Of a stretch of DNA of 64,000 nt, positions 31,835 to 39,913 are shown one piece after another. Below the pieces are notes generated by a model. The model did no database searches, was not told the origin of the DNA, and saw nothing but the letters and a program-made list of their open reading frames with translations. This DNA is from Epilithonimonas hungarica (lineage in GTDB: Bacteria; Bacteroidota; Bacteroidia; Flavobacteriales; Weeksellaceae). The stretch lies in assembly GCF_900102265.1 (NCBI RefSeq), contig NZ_FNBH01000003.1:372001-436000 (forward strand). The letters are read 5' to 3'. How positions within the stretch are numbered: the stretch's first letter is position 1; each line of letters opens with the position of its first letter. A program made the position numbers and the translations under genes.

Positions 31835-32929
31835 ATGGCAAATTCAAAAATTTTTGAGCCTTACAACAAAAACGGCTTGCAACTCCGTAACCGTATCGCA
31901 ATGGCACCGATGACACGTTCACGCTCTGCCAATGAAGGGAATGTAGCAACAGAACTAACTGCTACATACTACCAACAACGGGCTTCCGCAGGGCTGATTA
32001 TTACGGAGGGAACCACCATCAGCGAAGAGGCCATAGGCGTAGTAAATGTTCCCGGTATTTACACACAGGCACAGGTAGCAGGTTGGAAATTAACTACCCA
32101 AGCCGTGCACCAAAAAGGCGGAACAATCTTCGCACAGCTTTGGCATACGGGAGCGTATTCACACGCTGACCTGCACAACGGCAAAAAACCGTTAGCACCA
32201 TCAAACGTCAATCCCAATCAACAGGTGTTTACGGCATCAGGCTTCAAGCCTTCCGAAGACCCCCAGCCAATGACCATTGAAGATATAAAAAGAACAGTGG
32301 CAGATTTTAAGCAAGCAGCAATCAATGCGTTTGAAGCAGGGTTTGATGGTGTAGAATTACACGGAGCAAACGGCTATCTGTTGCAGCAATTCTTTTCAAA
32401 AAATTCAAATACCCGAACCGATGAATACGGCGGATCTATTGAAAACCGTGCCCGTATTCTTTTTGAAATCCTGGATGAACTGAAACAAGCAGTGGATATC
32501 GCAAAAGTAGGCGTCCGTTTTAATCCCTCTCTGAACGGCATTATGGGCATCTTGGTTGACGATGAAACTGTAGCCCTGTACGATTATATCGTAAACAGGC
32601 TGAATGATTACGGCTTGGCTTATATCCACTTGACGGAGCCGTTTACAGACGTTACCGACAACGCAGATGCCATACAGGAAGTAGCAAAGCATTTTCGCAA
32701 AATATACAAAGGTACCATCATCATCAACAGAGGCTTTACCAAAGATACAGCCAACGAAGTTTTGAATAATGGCGATGCCGATTTAGTATCATTTGGAACA
32801 CTGCTTCTTGCCAATCCCGATTTGGTGGAGCGTTTCAAAACCGATGCACCGCTTAATCAGCCCGATGAGGAAACCTTTTACACACCGGGAGAAAAAGGAT
32901 ATACCGATTATCCGGCCATTAACAAATAA
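31835..32929 (+). CDS. Old Yellow Enzyme family alkene reductase
   Basis: 364 residues, full length for FMN-dependent OYE (NemA/12-oxophytodienoate reductase type). Visible are NRIAMAPMTRSRS, the active-site-region GVELHGANGYLLQQF (His pair in HGANGY), NTRTDEYGGSIENRARI and the C-terminal ADLVSFGTLLLANPDL. It would reduce activated C=C bonds or nitro-esters with NAD(P)H. Confidence 0.94.
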   Translation: MANSKIFEPYNKNGLQLRNRIAMAPMTRSRSANEGNVATELTATYYQQRASAGLIITEGTTISEEAIGVVNVPGIYTQAQVAGWKLTTQAVHQKGGTIFAQLWHTGAYSHADLHNGKKPLAPSNVNPNQQVFTASGFKPSEDPQPMTIEDIKRTVADFKQAAINAFEAGFDGVELHGANGYLLQQFFSKNSNTRTDEYGGSIENRARILFEILDELKQAVDIAKVGVRFNPSLNGIMGILVDDETVALYDYIVNRLNDYGLAYIHLTEPFTDVTDNADAIQEVAKHFRKIYKGTIIINRGFTKDTANEVLNNGDADLVSFGTLLLANPDLVERFKTDAPLNQPDEETFYTPGEKGYTDYPAINK

Positions 32930-32960
32930 TCAACAATCGTTTAATTTTAAATACAATACA

Positions 32961-33695
32961 ATGAAAGTAACAGGAAATACCGTCTTCATCAGTGGCGGAA
33001 GTGCCGGAATTGGTTTGGCAATCGCAAAAAAACTAAGTGCCGCAGGCAACAAAGTTATCATCAACGGGCGTAGTGAAGAACGCTTACAAAAGGCGTTGAA
33101 AGAATTGGATAATGCCATTGCCATTCAGGGCGATTTATCGGTAGAAGCCGACAGGCTCCGCATTGCGGCACAGCTAAAAGAGCAGTACCCAGATGTAAAC
33201 ATCATCATCAACAATGCAGGAGCCGCATTCGGGTATTTGTTAAGCGAAACCACCAATGCACACGAAAAGGCGCAGATAGAAATGAATACAAACTATTTTT
33301 CTGTAATCCATTTCACGGAATTGTTGTTGCCCCACTTGCTACAAAAAGAAGAAGCCGCAGTAGTCAATATTTCTTCTATTGCTGTTTATGGCAGCCATAA
33401 GTTTTTACCAACTTACGGAGCAACTAAAGCGGCTTTGCACGGTTATACATCCGCATTACGAATGACTTACGAAGAACAAAAAAATGTTCAGGTCTACGAA
33501 GTATATCCGCCATTGGTAAACACTGAATTTTCTGCGGAAATAGGCGGTGCAAACGGTATTCCACCGTCAGAAGTTGCAGACGAGCTGTTTGTTGCACTGG
33601 AAAAAAATCAGTTTGAGGTTCCTGTGGGCGAAACAAAAAAATACGCGGCGGCATTGGAGGAAGCATTTGCAAACCTTTCCCGTACCAGAGGATAA
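32961..33695 (+). CDS. SDR-family oxidoreductase (DltE-like)
   Basis: 244 residues from ATG 32961; an upstream frame from 32793 lies in the preceding gene. The Rossmann motif is SGGSAGIGLAIAKKL, then NNAG, catalytic Ser in NISSIAVYGSHK and Tyr-x-x-x-Lys in YGATKAAL. Substrate unknown. A close paralogue is encoded at 35689-36456 in the same operon. Confidence 0.9.
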   Translation: MKVTGNTVFISGGSAGIGLAIAKKLSAAGNKVIINGRSEERLQKALKELDNAIAIQGDLSVEADRLRIAAQLKEQYPDVNIIINNAGAAFGYLLSETTNAHEKAQIEMNTNYFSVIHFTELLLPHLLQKEEAAVVNISSIAVYGSHKFLPTYGATKAALHGYTSALRMTYEEQKNVQVYEVYPPLVNTEFSAEIGGANGIPPSEVADELFVALEKNQFEVPVGETKKYAAALEEAFANLSRTRG

Positions 33696-33710
33696 ACTTC
33701 TATGGTAATG

Positions 33711-33742
33711 AACTACTGCCGGCAACAATACCGGCAGTAGTT
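33711..33742 (+). other. Perfect 12-bp hairpin inside the cargo operon
   Basis: AACTACTGCCGG and CCGGCAGTAGTT flank an 8-nt loop. No T-run follows, so it is more likely an mRNA processing or stabilising hairpin, or an attenuator, than an efficient terminator. Confidence 0.55.
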
Positions 33743-33780
33743 GTACCAATAATTTAATCGTTAAACAGAAAACAATATTT

Positions 33781-34665
33781 ATGAAAAAAGTAGTTGTAGC
33801 AGGCAGTGGGGTTTTAGGCTCACAAATAGCATTTCAAACAGCGTTCCATCATCATCAGGTGGTAGTATATGATTTAAAGGACGAATTTCTTGAGAAAGGA
33901 AAGGAAAAAATACGGCTTCTTTTCGATGATTATAAAAGGGATCTAAATGCCACGCAGGAACAATTGGATGCTGCATTCACAATGATCTCTTACTCATCAG
34001 TTCTCCGGGAAGCGGTACAAGATGCCGATATTGTTATTGAGGCAATTCCTGAAAACATACAAATCAAAAAGGATTTCTACATCGAGTTAGGAGCTTTAGC
34101 ACCAGATAAAACCATCTTCTGTACCAATTCTTCCACATTATTGCCAAGCCAGTTTGCAGCAGAAACAGCCAGGCCTGAAAAGTTTTTGGCACTGCATTTT
34201 TTGAATGGAGTATGGAAGAATACCATAGTGGAAGTGATGAGGCATCAGGGAACCGCCCCCGCTGTATTTGAGGAAATAGTCGCCTTTTCCAAATCCATTG
34301 GTTTAACCCCTTTGCAATTACGCAAAGAACAGCCAGGATACATTACCAACTCATTAAGTGTTCCGTGGGTTGCGGCAGCTTTGAGATTATGGGCAGATGA
34401 TGTGGCCGACTTCCAAACAATAGATAAGACGTGGAATATCGGTATGAACACTAAATTCCCTCCGTTTGCATTTATTGATGCGGTTGGTTTGAACACAGCT
34501 TATAATATTATGAAAAATCTGTCCGAACAGCAAAATGACAGCATACTTGAAAAAGGTGCTAACAGGCTTAAAGAGGATTATATTGAAAAGGGCAAGCTGG
34601 GCGTTTCCACAGGCGAGGGATTTTACAAGTACCCTAACCCCGCCTATCTGGATGAACAGTTTTAA
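33781..34665 (+). CDS. 3-hydroxyacyl-CoA dehydrogenase family protein
   Basis: 294 residues with the N-terminal NAD-binding motif VVVAGSGVLGSQIAFQTAF, the middle ADIVIEAIPENIQIKKDFY and TIFCTNSSTLLPSQFA, and a C-terminal helical domain ending GVSTGEGFYKYPNP. This matches 3-hydroxybutyryl-CoA-type dehydrogenases. The catalytic His would be in KFLALHFLNGVW, where bona fide enzymes have GxHFFNP; the Pro is absent, so the substrate may differ. Confidence 0.88.
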   Translation: MKKVVVAGSGVLGSQIAFQTAFHHHQVVVYDLKDEFLEKGKEKIRLLFDDYKRDLNATQEQLDAAFTMISYSSVLREAVQDADIVIEAIPENIQIKKDFYIELGALAPDKTIFCTNSSTLLPSQFAAETARPEKFLALHFLNGVWKNTIVEVMRHQGTAPAVFEEIVAFSKSIGLTPLQLRKEQPGYITNSLSVPWVAAALRLWADDVADFQTIDKTWNIGMNTKFPPFAFIDAVGLNTAYNIMKNLSEQQNDSILEKGANRLKEDYIEKGKLGVSTGEGFYKYPNPAYLDEQF

Positions 34666-34679
34666 AGTGAAAATAAAAA

Positions 34680-35096
34680 ATGGAAAATAGAAAACAAACA
34701 GGTCTGAAAAATCTGCACTTGTTGGTTTCAGTAGTGCTTGTATTTGCAATTGCATTGACTTACGGTTTCTTTCCTGAAAAAATCATTCCGGCTCTGGCAG
34801 ACATCAGAACGGATAGCAATGACCTTAGCAATGCTTTTAAAGCCGTTATGGGTTTGTATTTGGGGATAGCCGCTTTTTGGGCACTTGGTATTGCACGTTC
34901 CCAATTTTGGAAGTCCGCTACGCTGGTCAATATATTCTTTATGTTCAGTCTGGTTATAGGAAGAATAACCAGTCTGGCAATAGACGGTTTTCCAACCCCA
35001 AGTATGCTTTCCGGTATCGTGCTTGAACTGTTATTAGGAATATGGGGACTGATAAGTCTTAGTGTTTATTCCAAAAGACCGGATATAGGATTATAA
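34680..35096 (+). CDS. DUF4345-like small membrane protein
   Basis: 138 residues with four hydrophobic helices (LHLLVSVVLVFAIALTYGFF; AVMGLYLGIAAFWALGIA; ATLVNIFFMFSLVIGRITSL; LSGIVLELLLGIWGLISLSV). This is the DUF4345 form, function unknown. It is within the cargo operon, 14 nt after the dehydrogenase gene. Confidence 0.75.
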   Translation: MENRKQTGLKNLHLLVSVVLVFAIALTYGFFPEKIIPALADIRTDSNDLSNAFKAVMGLYLGIAAFWALGIARSQFWKSATLVNIFFMFSLVIGRITSLAIDGFPTPSMLSGIVLELLLGIWGLISLSVYSKRPDIGL

Positions 35097-35183
35097 ATTT
35101 AGGACGACAAAGGAACGCATCATCAAATAAGGGCAGTTTGATATCCTGTTGGTGCAGCAAAAAAAAACTTCAAATAAGGTGCT

Positions 35184-35684
35184 ATGGAATTAAGGGAAAA
35201 AACAACTCACGAACAGGATTTATTCATCACGATCATTCTCAAAAACTGGCTTTTACAGGTAAAGCGTGGCAAAGTGCTTCTTGACGGCATTAGCGAAGAT
35301 GAAATAATGAAAGAAGTTGCTCCGGGAAAAAACAGGGGTATCTACATTGTGGGACACATTATTGCTTACCACGACCTGATGGGCGAAATTCTTGGTTATG
35401 GAAAACGAAAGTATCCACAGTTGCAGCCAATTTTTATTGAAGCTGCGGACAAGTCCGGTTTGGAAATGCCCGGCTACGCTGAACTAAAAGCCCTGTATGA
35501 GGACGTGCATAAGCATATTGCCGAACAACTCGAAGTTCTTCCGACAGAACAATGGTATCAAAGGCACGAGGCAATGACCGATGAGGATTTTAAAAAAGAC
35601 CCCACTCGCAACAAACTTAATGTCTTAGTGAGCCGCATCAGCCACTTGGCTTATCACCTGGGGCAACTTAGACTACTTAAATAA
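35184..35684 (+). CDS. DinB-family protein
   Basis: 166 residues of the four-helix DinB/YfiT fold. Likely metal-binding histidines are in YIVGHIIAYHDLMGE and at the end SHLAYHLGQLRLL. Many DinB proteins are thiol-dependent S-transferases (bacillithiol/mycothiol class), but the substrate here is unknown. Confidence 0.82.
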   Translation: MELREKTTHEQDLFITIILKNWLLQVKRGKVLLDGISEDEIMKEVAPGKNRGIYIVGHIIAYHDLMGEILGYGKRKYPQLQPIFIEAADKSGLEMPGYAELKALYEDVHKHIAEQLEVLPTEQWYQRHEAMTDEDFKKDPTRNKLNVLVSRISHLAYHLGQLRLLK

Positions 35685-35688
35685 ACTT

Positions 35689-36456
35689 ATGAATTTAAAA
35701 GAAAAAACAATATTGGTAACGGGTGGAGCATCAGGCATAGGGCTTGAAGCAGCCAGACAGTTTTTAGAAATCGGAGCAAAGGTTATCATCACGGGCAGAA
35801 ATCAGGACAAACTGAATGCAGCAAAAAAGCTGTACCCGAATTTGATTGCCATAAAGAGCGATGTCGCCAAAGAAGAAGATGCCGTTTCCCTTTTCAAACA
35901 GGTAAAGGAGCTGGGCGGTATTGATATTCTTTATAACAATGCAGGCGTAGGCGTTCCACCGTTAAATTTAGGTATTGCCGATGAAAGGCATTTGGAAAAT
36001 GCTACATATGAGATAAACATCAATTACCTGGGTGTTATCCGTTTGAACAATCTTTTCTTGGATATACTGAAATCAAGAAAAGAGAGTGCTATCATCAATA
36101 CAACTTCCATACTTAGTTATGTCCCCTCATTGCTTGAAGCTACCTATTCGGCTTCAAAGGTTGCTTTGAAATTTTATACCCAATCGCTTCGGGAACATTT
36201 ACGGATTGCAAACAGCAATGTAAAAGTGTTTGAACTGTTACCGCCATTGGTTGCTACCGAAATGACGGCAGGAAGAAACGACAAGAAGTTAAGTCCTGAA
36301 AAATTAGTACAAGGGTTGATAAGCGGATTGGAAAACGACCAGTACACCATTCGTGTGGGCGATACAAAAGCAGTTTATTTCATCAACAGGCTTTTTCCAA
36401 AACTGGCGTTTAACCTGGTTAACCCGAAAAAGACGGACGAACAATTAAAACCATAA
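35689..36456 (+). CDS. SDR-family NAD(P)-dependent oxidoreductase
   Basis: 255 residues with TGGASGIGLEAARQF, ILYNNAGVGVPP, NTTSILSYV and catalytic YSASKVAL. It resembles DltE-type short-chain dehydrogenases and the paralogue at 32961-33695. It follows the DinB gene after 4 nt and precedes the hydrolase after 2 nt. Confidence 0.9.
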   Translation: MNLKEKTILVTGGASGIGLEAARQFLEIGAKVIITGRNQDKLNAAKKLYPNLIAIKSDVAKEEDAVSLFKQVKELGGIDILYNNAGVGVPPLNLGIADERHLENATYEININYLGVIRLNNLFLDILKSRKESAIINTTSILSYVPSLLEATYSASKVALKFYTQSLREHLRIANSNVKVFELLPPLVATEMTAGRNDKKLSPEKLVQGLISGLENDQYTIRVGDTKAVYFINRLFPKLAFNLVNPKKTDEQLKP

Positions 36457-36458
36457 AA

Positions 36459-37400
36459 ATGAATATTATGAATAAAATAAGAAACGCCCTTTTGCTTGGT
36501 TGTGGCATTTTCCTGTTGGCAAGCTGCACAGGGAATGAAAATGCAAAAACACCTGTAAATCGGGTTGAATACAAAACCGACAGCGTTAAAGTGAATGGCA
36601 ATTATTTCACTTATCGAAAGACAGGAACAAATACCAAAACAGCCATTCCGCTTATTTTATTCATACATACCCGTGGCAACTTGGATAGCTGGGATGGCGC
36701 ATTGATTGAAAAATTGGCATCGGAACGTACTGTTATTACTTTCAATAATCGTGGTGTGGCAAGTTCAGGCGGACAAACGCCCGAAAGTTTTGCGTTAATG
36801 GCGGAAGACGGTTATCAATTCATCAAGGCACTTGGTTATGATAAAGTGGATGTGCTTGGTTTTTCAATAGGCGGTTGCGTAGCACAGGAATTACTTGTAT
36901 CACACAATGAAATTGTACGCAATGCGATATTGGCGGGAACTTCGCCCAAAGGAGCAACAAGCATCAACCAGCGTGACCCTAAAATTGCTGAAATGGTGAC
37001 AAGACCTACATTGGGACTGGACGAGTTTTTAGCACTCTTTTTCAATGCTTCCGACAAAAGCCGTGAATTGGGAAAGGCATTTTGGGAACGTAAACAAAAC
37101 AGCAAATACCCGAAAGATGTGGTAGTGAGTAAAGAAGCTGCCAAGGCACAAGCCAAAGCCAGGTTAGATTGGGGAAATGATACACTAAACACTATCAATT
37201 ACAAAAACATAACCAACCCTGTTTTAGTAGCCAATGGAAAAGTAGATGTCCAGATGCCTACGCATAATTCGGTTGACCTGTATAACCTGCTGCCAAATGC
37301 CCAGCTTAATCTATATCCCGATGCAGGACACGGATTTTTGTTCCAATATCCTGAAATTGTCGGTAGTGATATAAACCGGTTTTTAAACTCAAATAATTGA
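36459..37400 (+). CDS. Alpha/beta-hydrolase lipoprotein
   Basis: 313 residues. The N-terminus has a lipobox (LLASC, ~20-24), so the protein is lipid-anchored outside the inner membrane. The alpha/beta-hydrolase fold shows LILFIHTRGNLDSW, nucleophile elbow GFSIGG (Ser), the acid in VANGKVDVQMP and His in PDAGHGFLFQ. Esterase or related activity; substrate unknown. Confidence 0.88.
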   Translation: MNIMNKIRNALLLGCGIFLLASCTGNENAKTPVNRVEYKTDSVKVNGNYFTYRKTGTNTKTAIPLILFIHTRGNLDSWDGALIEKLASERTVITFNNRGVASSGGQTPESFALMAEDGYQFIKALGYDKVDVLGFSIGGCVAQELLVSHNEIVRNAILAGTSPKGATSINQRDPKIAEMVTRPTLGLDEFLALFFNASDKSRELGKAFWERKQNSKYPKDVVVSKEAAKAQAKARLDWGNDTLNTINYKNITNPVLVANGKVDVQMPTHNSVDLYNLLPNAQLNLYPDAGHGFLFQYPEIVGSDINRFLNSNN

Positions 37401-37411
37401 TAAAAAAGAGG

Positions 37412-38413
37412 ATGAAAGCATTTACAATAAACCGTTACAGCAAGGAAGATAAATTGCAATTGGTTGAAGTTCCCGAGCCTATCGTTAAAGAAAATGACGT
37501 GTTGGTAAAAATCCATTCGGCAAGCATCAATCAATTAGATGCGAAAATAAAAAGTGGCGAGTTCAAATTATTACTTCCATACAAGTTCCCTTTGATTTTA
37601 GGACACGATGTAGCAGGTATAATAACCAAAGTGGGTTCCAAAGTCAGCCGTTTCAAAGTTGGAGATGAAGTGTTTGCCCGTCCTGCTGATTTCCGTATCG
37701 GCACTTTTGCGGAATACATTGCCATCAATGAAAGCGATGTTGCCCTAAAGCCCGCAACTATTTCAATGGAAGAAGCGGCATCCATCCCGTTGGTTGCACT
37801 AACGGTTTGGCAGGCATTTGTTGAAAAAGCAAAACTTCAAAAAGGGCAAAAAGTATTTATACAGGCAGGTTCCGGCGGTGTCGGAACTATTGCCATTCAA
37901 TTAGCAAAACATTTGGGGGCAACCGTAGCCACAACCACAAGTGCCAGTAATTTTGAATTGGTCAAAAGTCTTGGAGCCGATGTTGTCATAGATTATCGGA
38001 AAGAAGATTTTGAAAATGTATTGATAGATTATGATTTGGTATTGAATAGTCAAGATGTTAAAACGCTCGAAAAATCATTAAATATTCTAAAAGAAAGAGG
38101 AAAAGTCATTTCGATTTCCGGACCACCTGATACGGCTTTTGCAAAAGAAATCGGTCTGTCCTGGTTGATGAAAACCGTTATTTTCTTTTTGAGTAGAAAA
38201 GTCAAAAACCAGGCAAAAAAACTCGATGTAGATTATTCTTTTTTGTTTATGCAAGCCAACGGCAAGCAGTTGGCACAAATCAGCTCATTGATTGAAACCG
38301 GTGTTATCCGCCCCGTTATAGACAAAGTTTTTCCGTTTGAACAGACCAATGAAGCATTCTCCTACGTAGGAAGCGGACGGGCAAAAGGAAAAGTAGTGAT
38401 AAAGGTTCAATAG
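37412..38413 (+). CDS. Quinone-oxidoreductase-like NADP-dependent enzyme (MDR family)
   Basis: 333 residues from ATG 37412. There is a GroES-like domain (LPYKFPLILGHDVAGIITKV), no catalytic zinc cysteines visible, and a Rossmann motif GSGGVGTIAIQLAKHLGA. This is the zeta-crystallin/quinone oxidoreductase branch of the medium-chain reductases, using NADPH on quinones or enones. Eleven nt follow the hydrolase stop. Confidence 0.92.
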   Translation: MKAFTINRYSKEDKLQLVEVPEPIVKENDVLVKIHSASINQLDAKIKSGEFKLLLPYKFPLILGHDVAGIITKVGSKVSRFKVGDEVFARPADFRIGTFAEYIAINESDVALKPATISMEEAASIPLVALTVWQAFVEKAKLQKGQKVFIQAGSGGVGTIAIQLAKHLGATVATTTSASNFELVKSLGADVVIDYRKEDFENVLIDYDLVLNSQDVKTLEKSLNILKERGKVISISGPPDTAFAKEIGLSWLMKTVIFFLSRKVKNQAKKLDVDYSFLFMQANGKQLAQISSLIETGVIRPVIDKVFPFEQTNEAFSYVGSGRAKGKVVIKVQ

Positions 38414-38429
38414 TAAAATCACATCATTT

Positions 38430-39830
38430 ATGGCACAAAATTCTAACAGGTGGTTACAGCACCTCATTTTGCTTACAGCGCCATTGCTAACGGTAATAGA
38501 TGTATTTATCGTGAACATTGCCATACCGTCCATTAAGCAAAGCCTGAACGCATCAGACAGCGAGGTGGAATTGGTAATTGCGTTCTATCTGTTAGGATAT
38601 GCTTCCTTTATGGTTACAGGAAGCAGGGCTGGTGACATATTTGGAAGAAAAAAGATTTTCCTGTGGGGTATGTTTCTCTTTGTGCTTACTTCCTGTTTGT
38701 GCGGGATGGCAACGAGTGCAGAAATGCTGATTGCAGCAAGGTTTTTTCAGGGAGTAAGCGGGGCATTTATGATGCCGCAGGCATTGGCTTACGTTCAGGT
38801 ACTTTTTCCCGAACCACAAGAACGCACCAAAGCAATCGGCTATGTGGGTATTACTTTGGGTACAGCTTCCGTATTGGGGCAGTTTTTAGGTGGCTATTTT
38901 TCAAGTTTGCAGACATTTATTGAGGGCTGGCGGTTTATCTTTTTCATCAATTTGCCCATCGGCATTATTGCCTTTGCCGCCGCAAAAAAATACCTCATCA
39001 ATACCAAACTCAATTCCGAAGAAAAATTTGATTATTCGGGCGTAGTGCTGTTTACGCTGGCATTAGGCAGTCTGATATATCCGCTCACAGAGGGCAGGGA
39101 AAAAGGTTATCCCTTGTGGAGTGTTGCAATGATTGCATTTTCGCTGATACTGTTTTACATCTTCATCGTCAATCAAAAAAAGAAATTACAAAAAAAACAG
39201 CATCCCCTAATGGATATACGCTTGTTCAAAATCAGGGATTTTAATTTAGGCTTGGTATTGCTTACCTTTTATTTCGCAATGCACACGTCCTATTTGCTGG
39301 TGTCCACAATCTATTTTCAGAATGGGTTGCATCTTACATCATTTCAAACGGGAATATACTTTGCCATTTGGGGCAGTTGTTTTACGGTAGCTTCGTTTCT
39401 TTCCATTCGTTTGGTCAATGCCTATGGCAAAAGGCCCATACAATTTGGAGTAGCATTAATGATATTGGTGTATCTGCATCAACTTATTTATTTTGATAGC
39501 GAAGTAAGCCAGATAACACTATTAACCAACTTGCCATTGCTTGGTTTTGGTGGCGGTTTAGTGCTGCCGTCTTTAATCAACCTTACATTAAAAAACGTAC
39601 CGCCACAATTTGTGGGCATCGCTTCGGGTACATACAACACAGCACAGCAAACGGCATCTTCATTAGGTATATGTTTGATAGGCGGTTTGTTTTTCAGCAT
39701 TTCCAAAGCGACAAATGATTTCGTTTCAGCATACCATTACAGCGTATATGCTGAAATATTCTGCCTGCTCATTGCCTTTGTGATACTCTATTTCATTGAA
39801 GATTTTAAAAAGAAAAAGGTCACTGCATAA
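38430..39830 (+). CDS. MFS efflux transporter (DHA2 family)
   Basis: 466 residues with about 12-14 membrane helices. Helix 1 carries VIDVFIVNIAIPSIK, loop 2-3 motif A is GSRAGDIFGRKKIF, and GAFMMPQALAYVQVLFP is the helix-4/5 signature of EmrB/QacA-type DHA2 pumps. Proton-driven export of drugs or small hydrophobic toxins is likely. Last gene of the TetR-flanked operon. Confidence 0.92.
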   Translation: MAQNSNRWLQHLILLTAPLLTVIDVFIVNIAIPSIKQSLNASDSEVELVIAFYLLGYASFMVTGSRAGDIFGRKKIFLWGMFLFVLTSCLCGMATSAEMLIAARFFQGVSGAFMMPQALAYVQVLFPEPQERTKAIGYVGITLGTASVLGQFLGGYFSSLQTFIEGWRFIFFINLPIGIIAFAAAKKYLINTKLNSEEKFDYSGVVLFTLALGSLIYPLTEGREKGYPLWSVAMIAFSLILFYIFIVNQKKKLQKKQHPLMDIRLFKIRDFNLGLVLLTFYFAMHTSYLLVSTIYFQNGLHLTSFQTGIYFAIWGSCFTVASFLSIRLVNAYGKRPIQFGVALMILVYLHQLIYFDSEVSQITLLTNLPLLGFGGGLVLPSLINLTLKNVPPQFVGIASGTYNTAQQTASSLGICLIGGLFFSISKATNDFVSAYHYSVYAEIFCLLIAFVILYFIEDFKKKKVTA

Positions 39831-39913
39831 AATTCCAAACAAAATTCATTGACAGCTTGCGTGATGCGCTAATCAGGAGAATGGACGAACAGGGAGAAAT
39901 TGAGCTTACACGA
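39831..39913 (+). other. Coding-like stub between MFS gene and helicase
   Basis: The plus strand from 39848 reads a plausible segment (SLRDALIRRMDEQGEIELT) with no start or domain, then runs into the antisense of the next gene. It may be another leftover 3' gene end at the right edge of the cargo block; no parent gene is present in the window, so this is weak. Confidence 0.25.
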
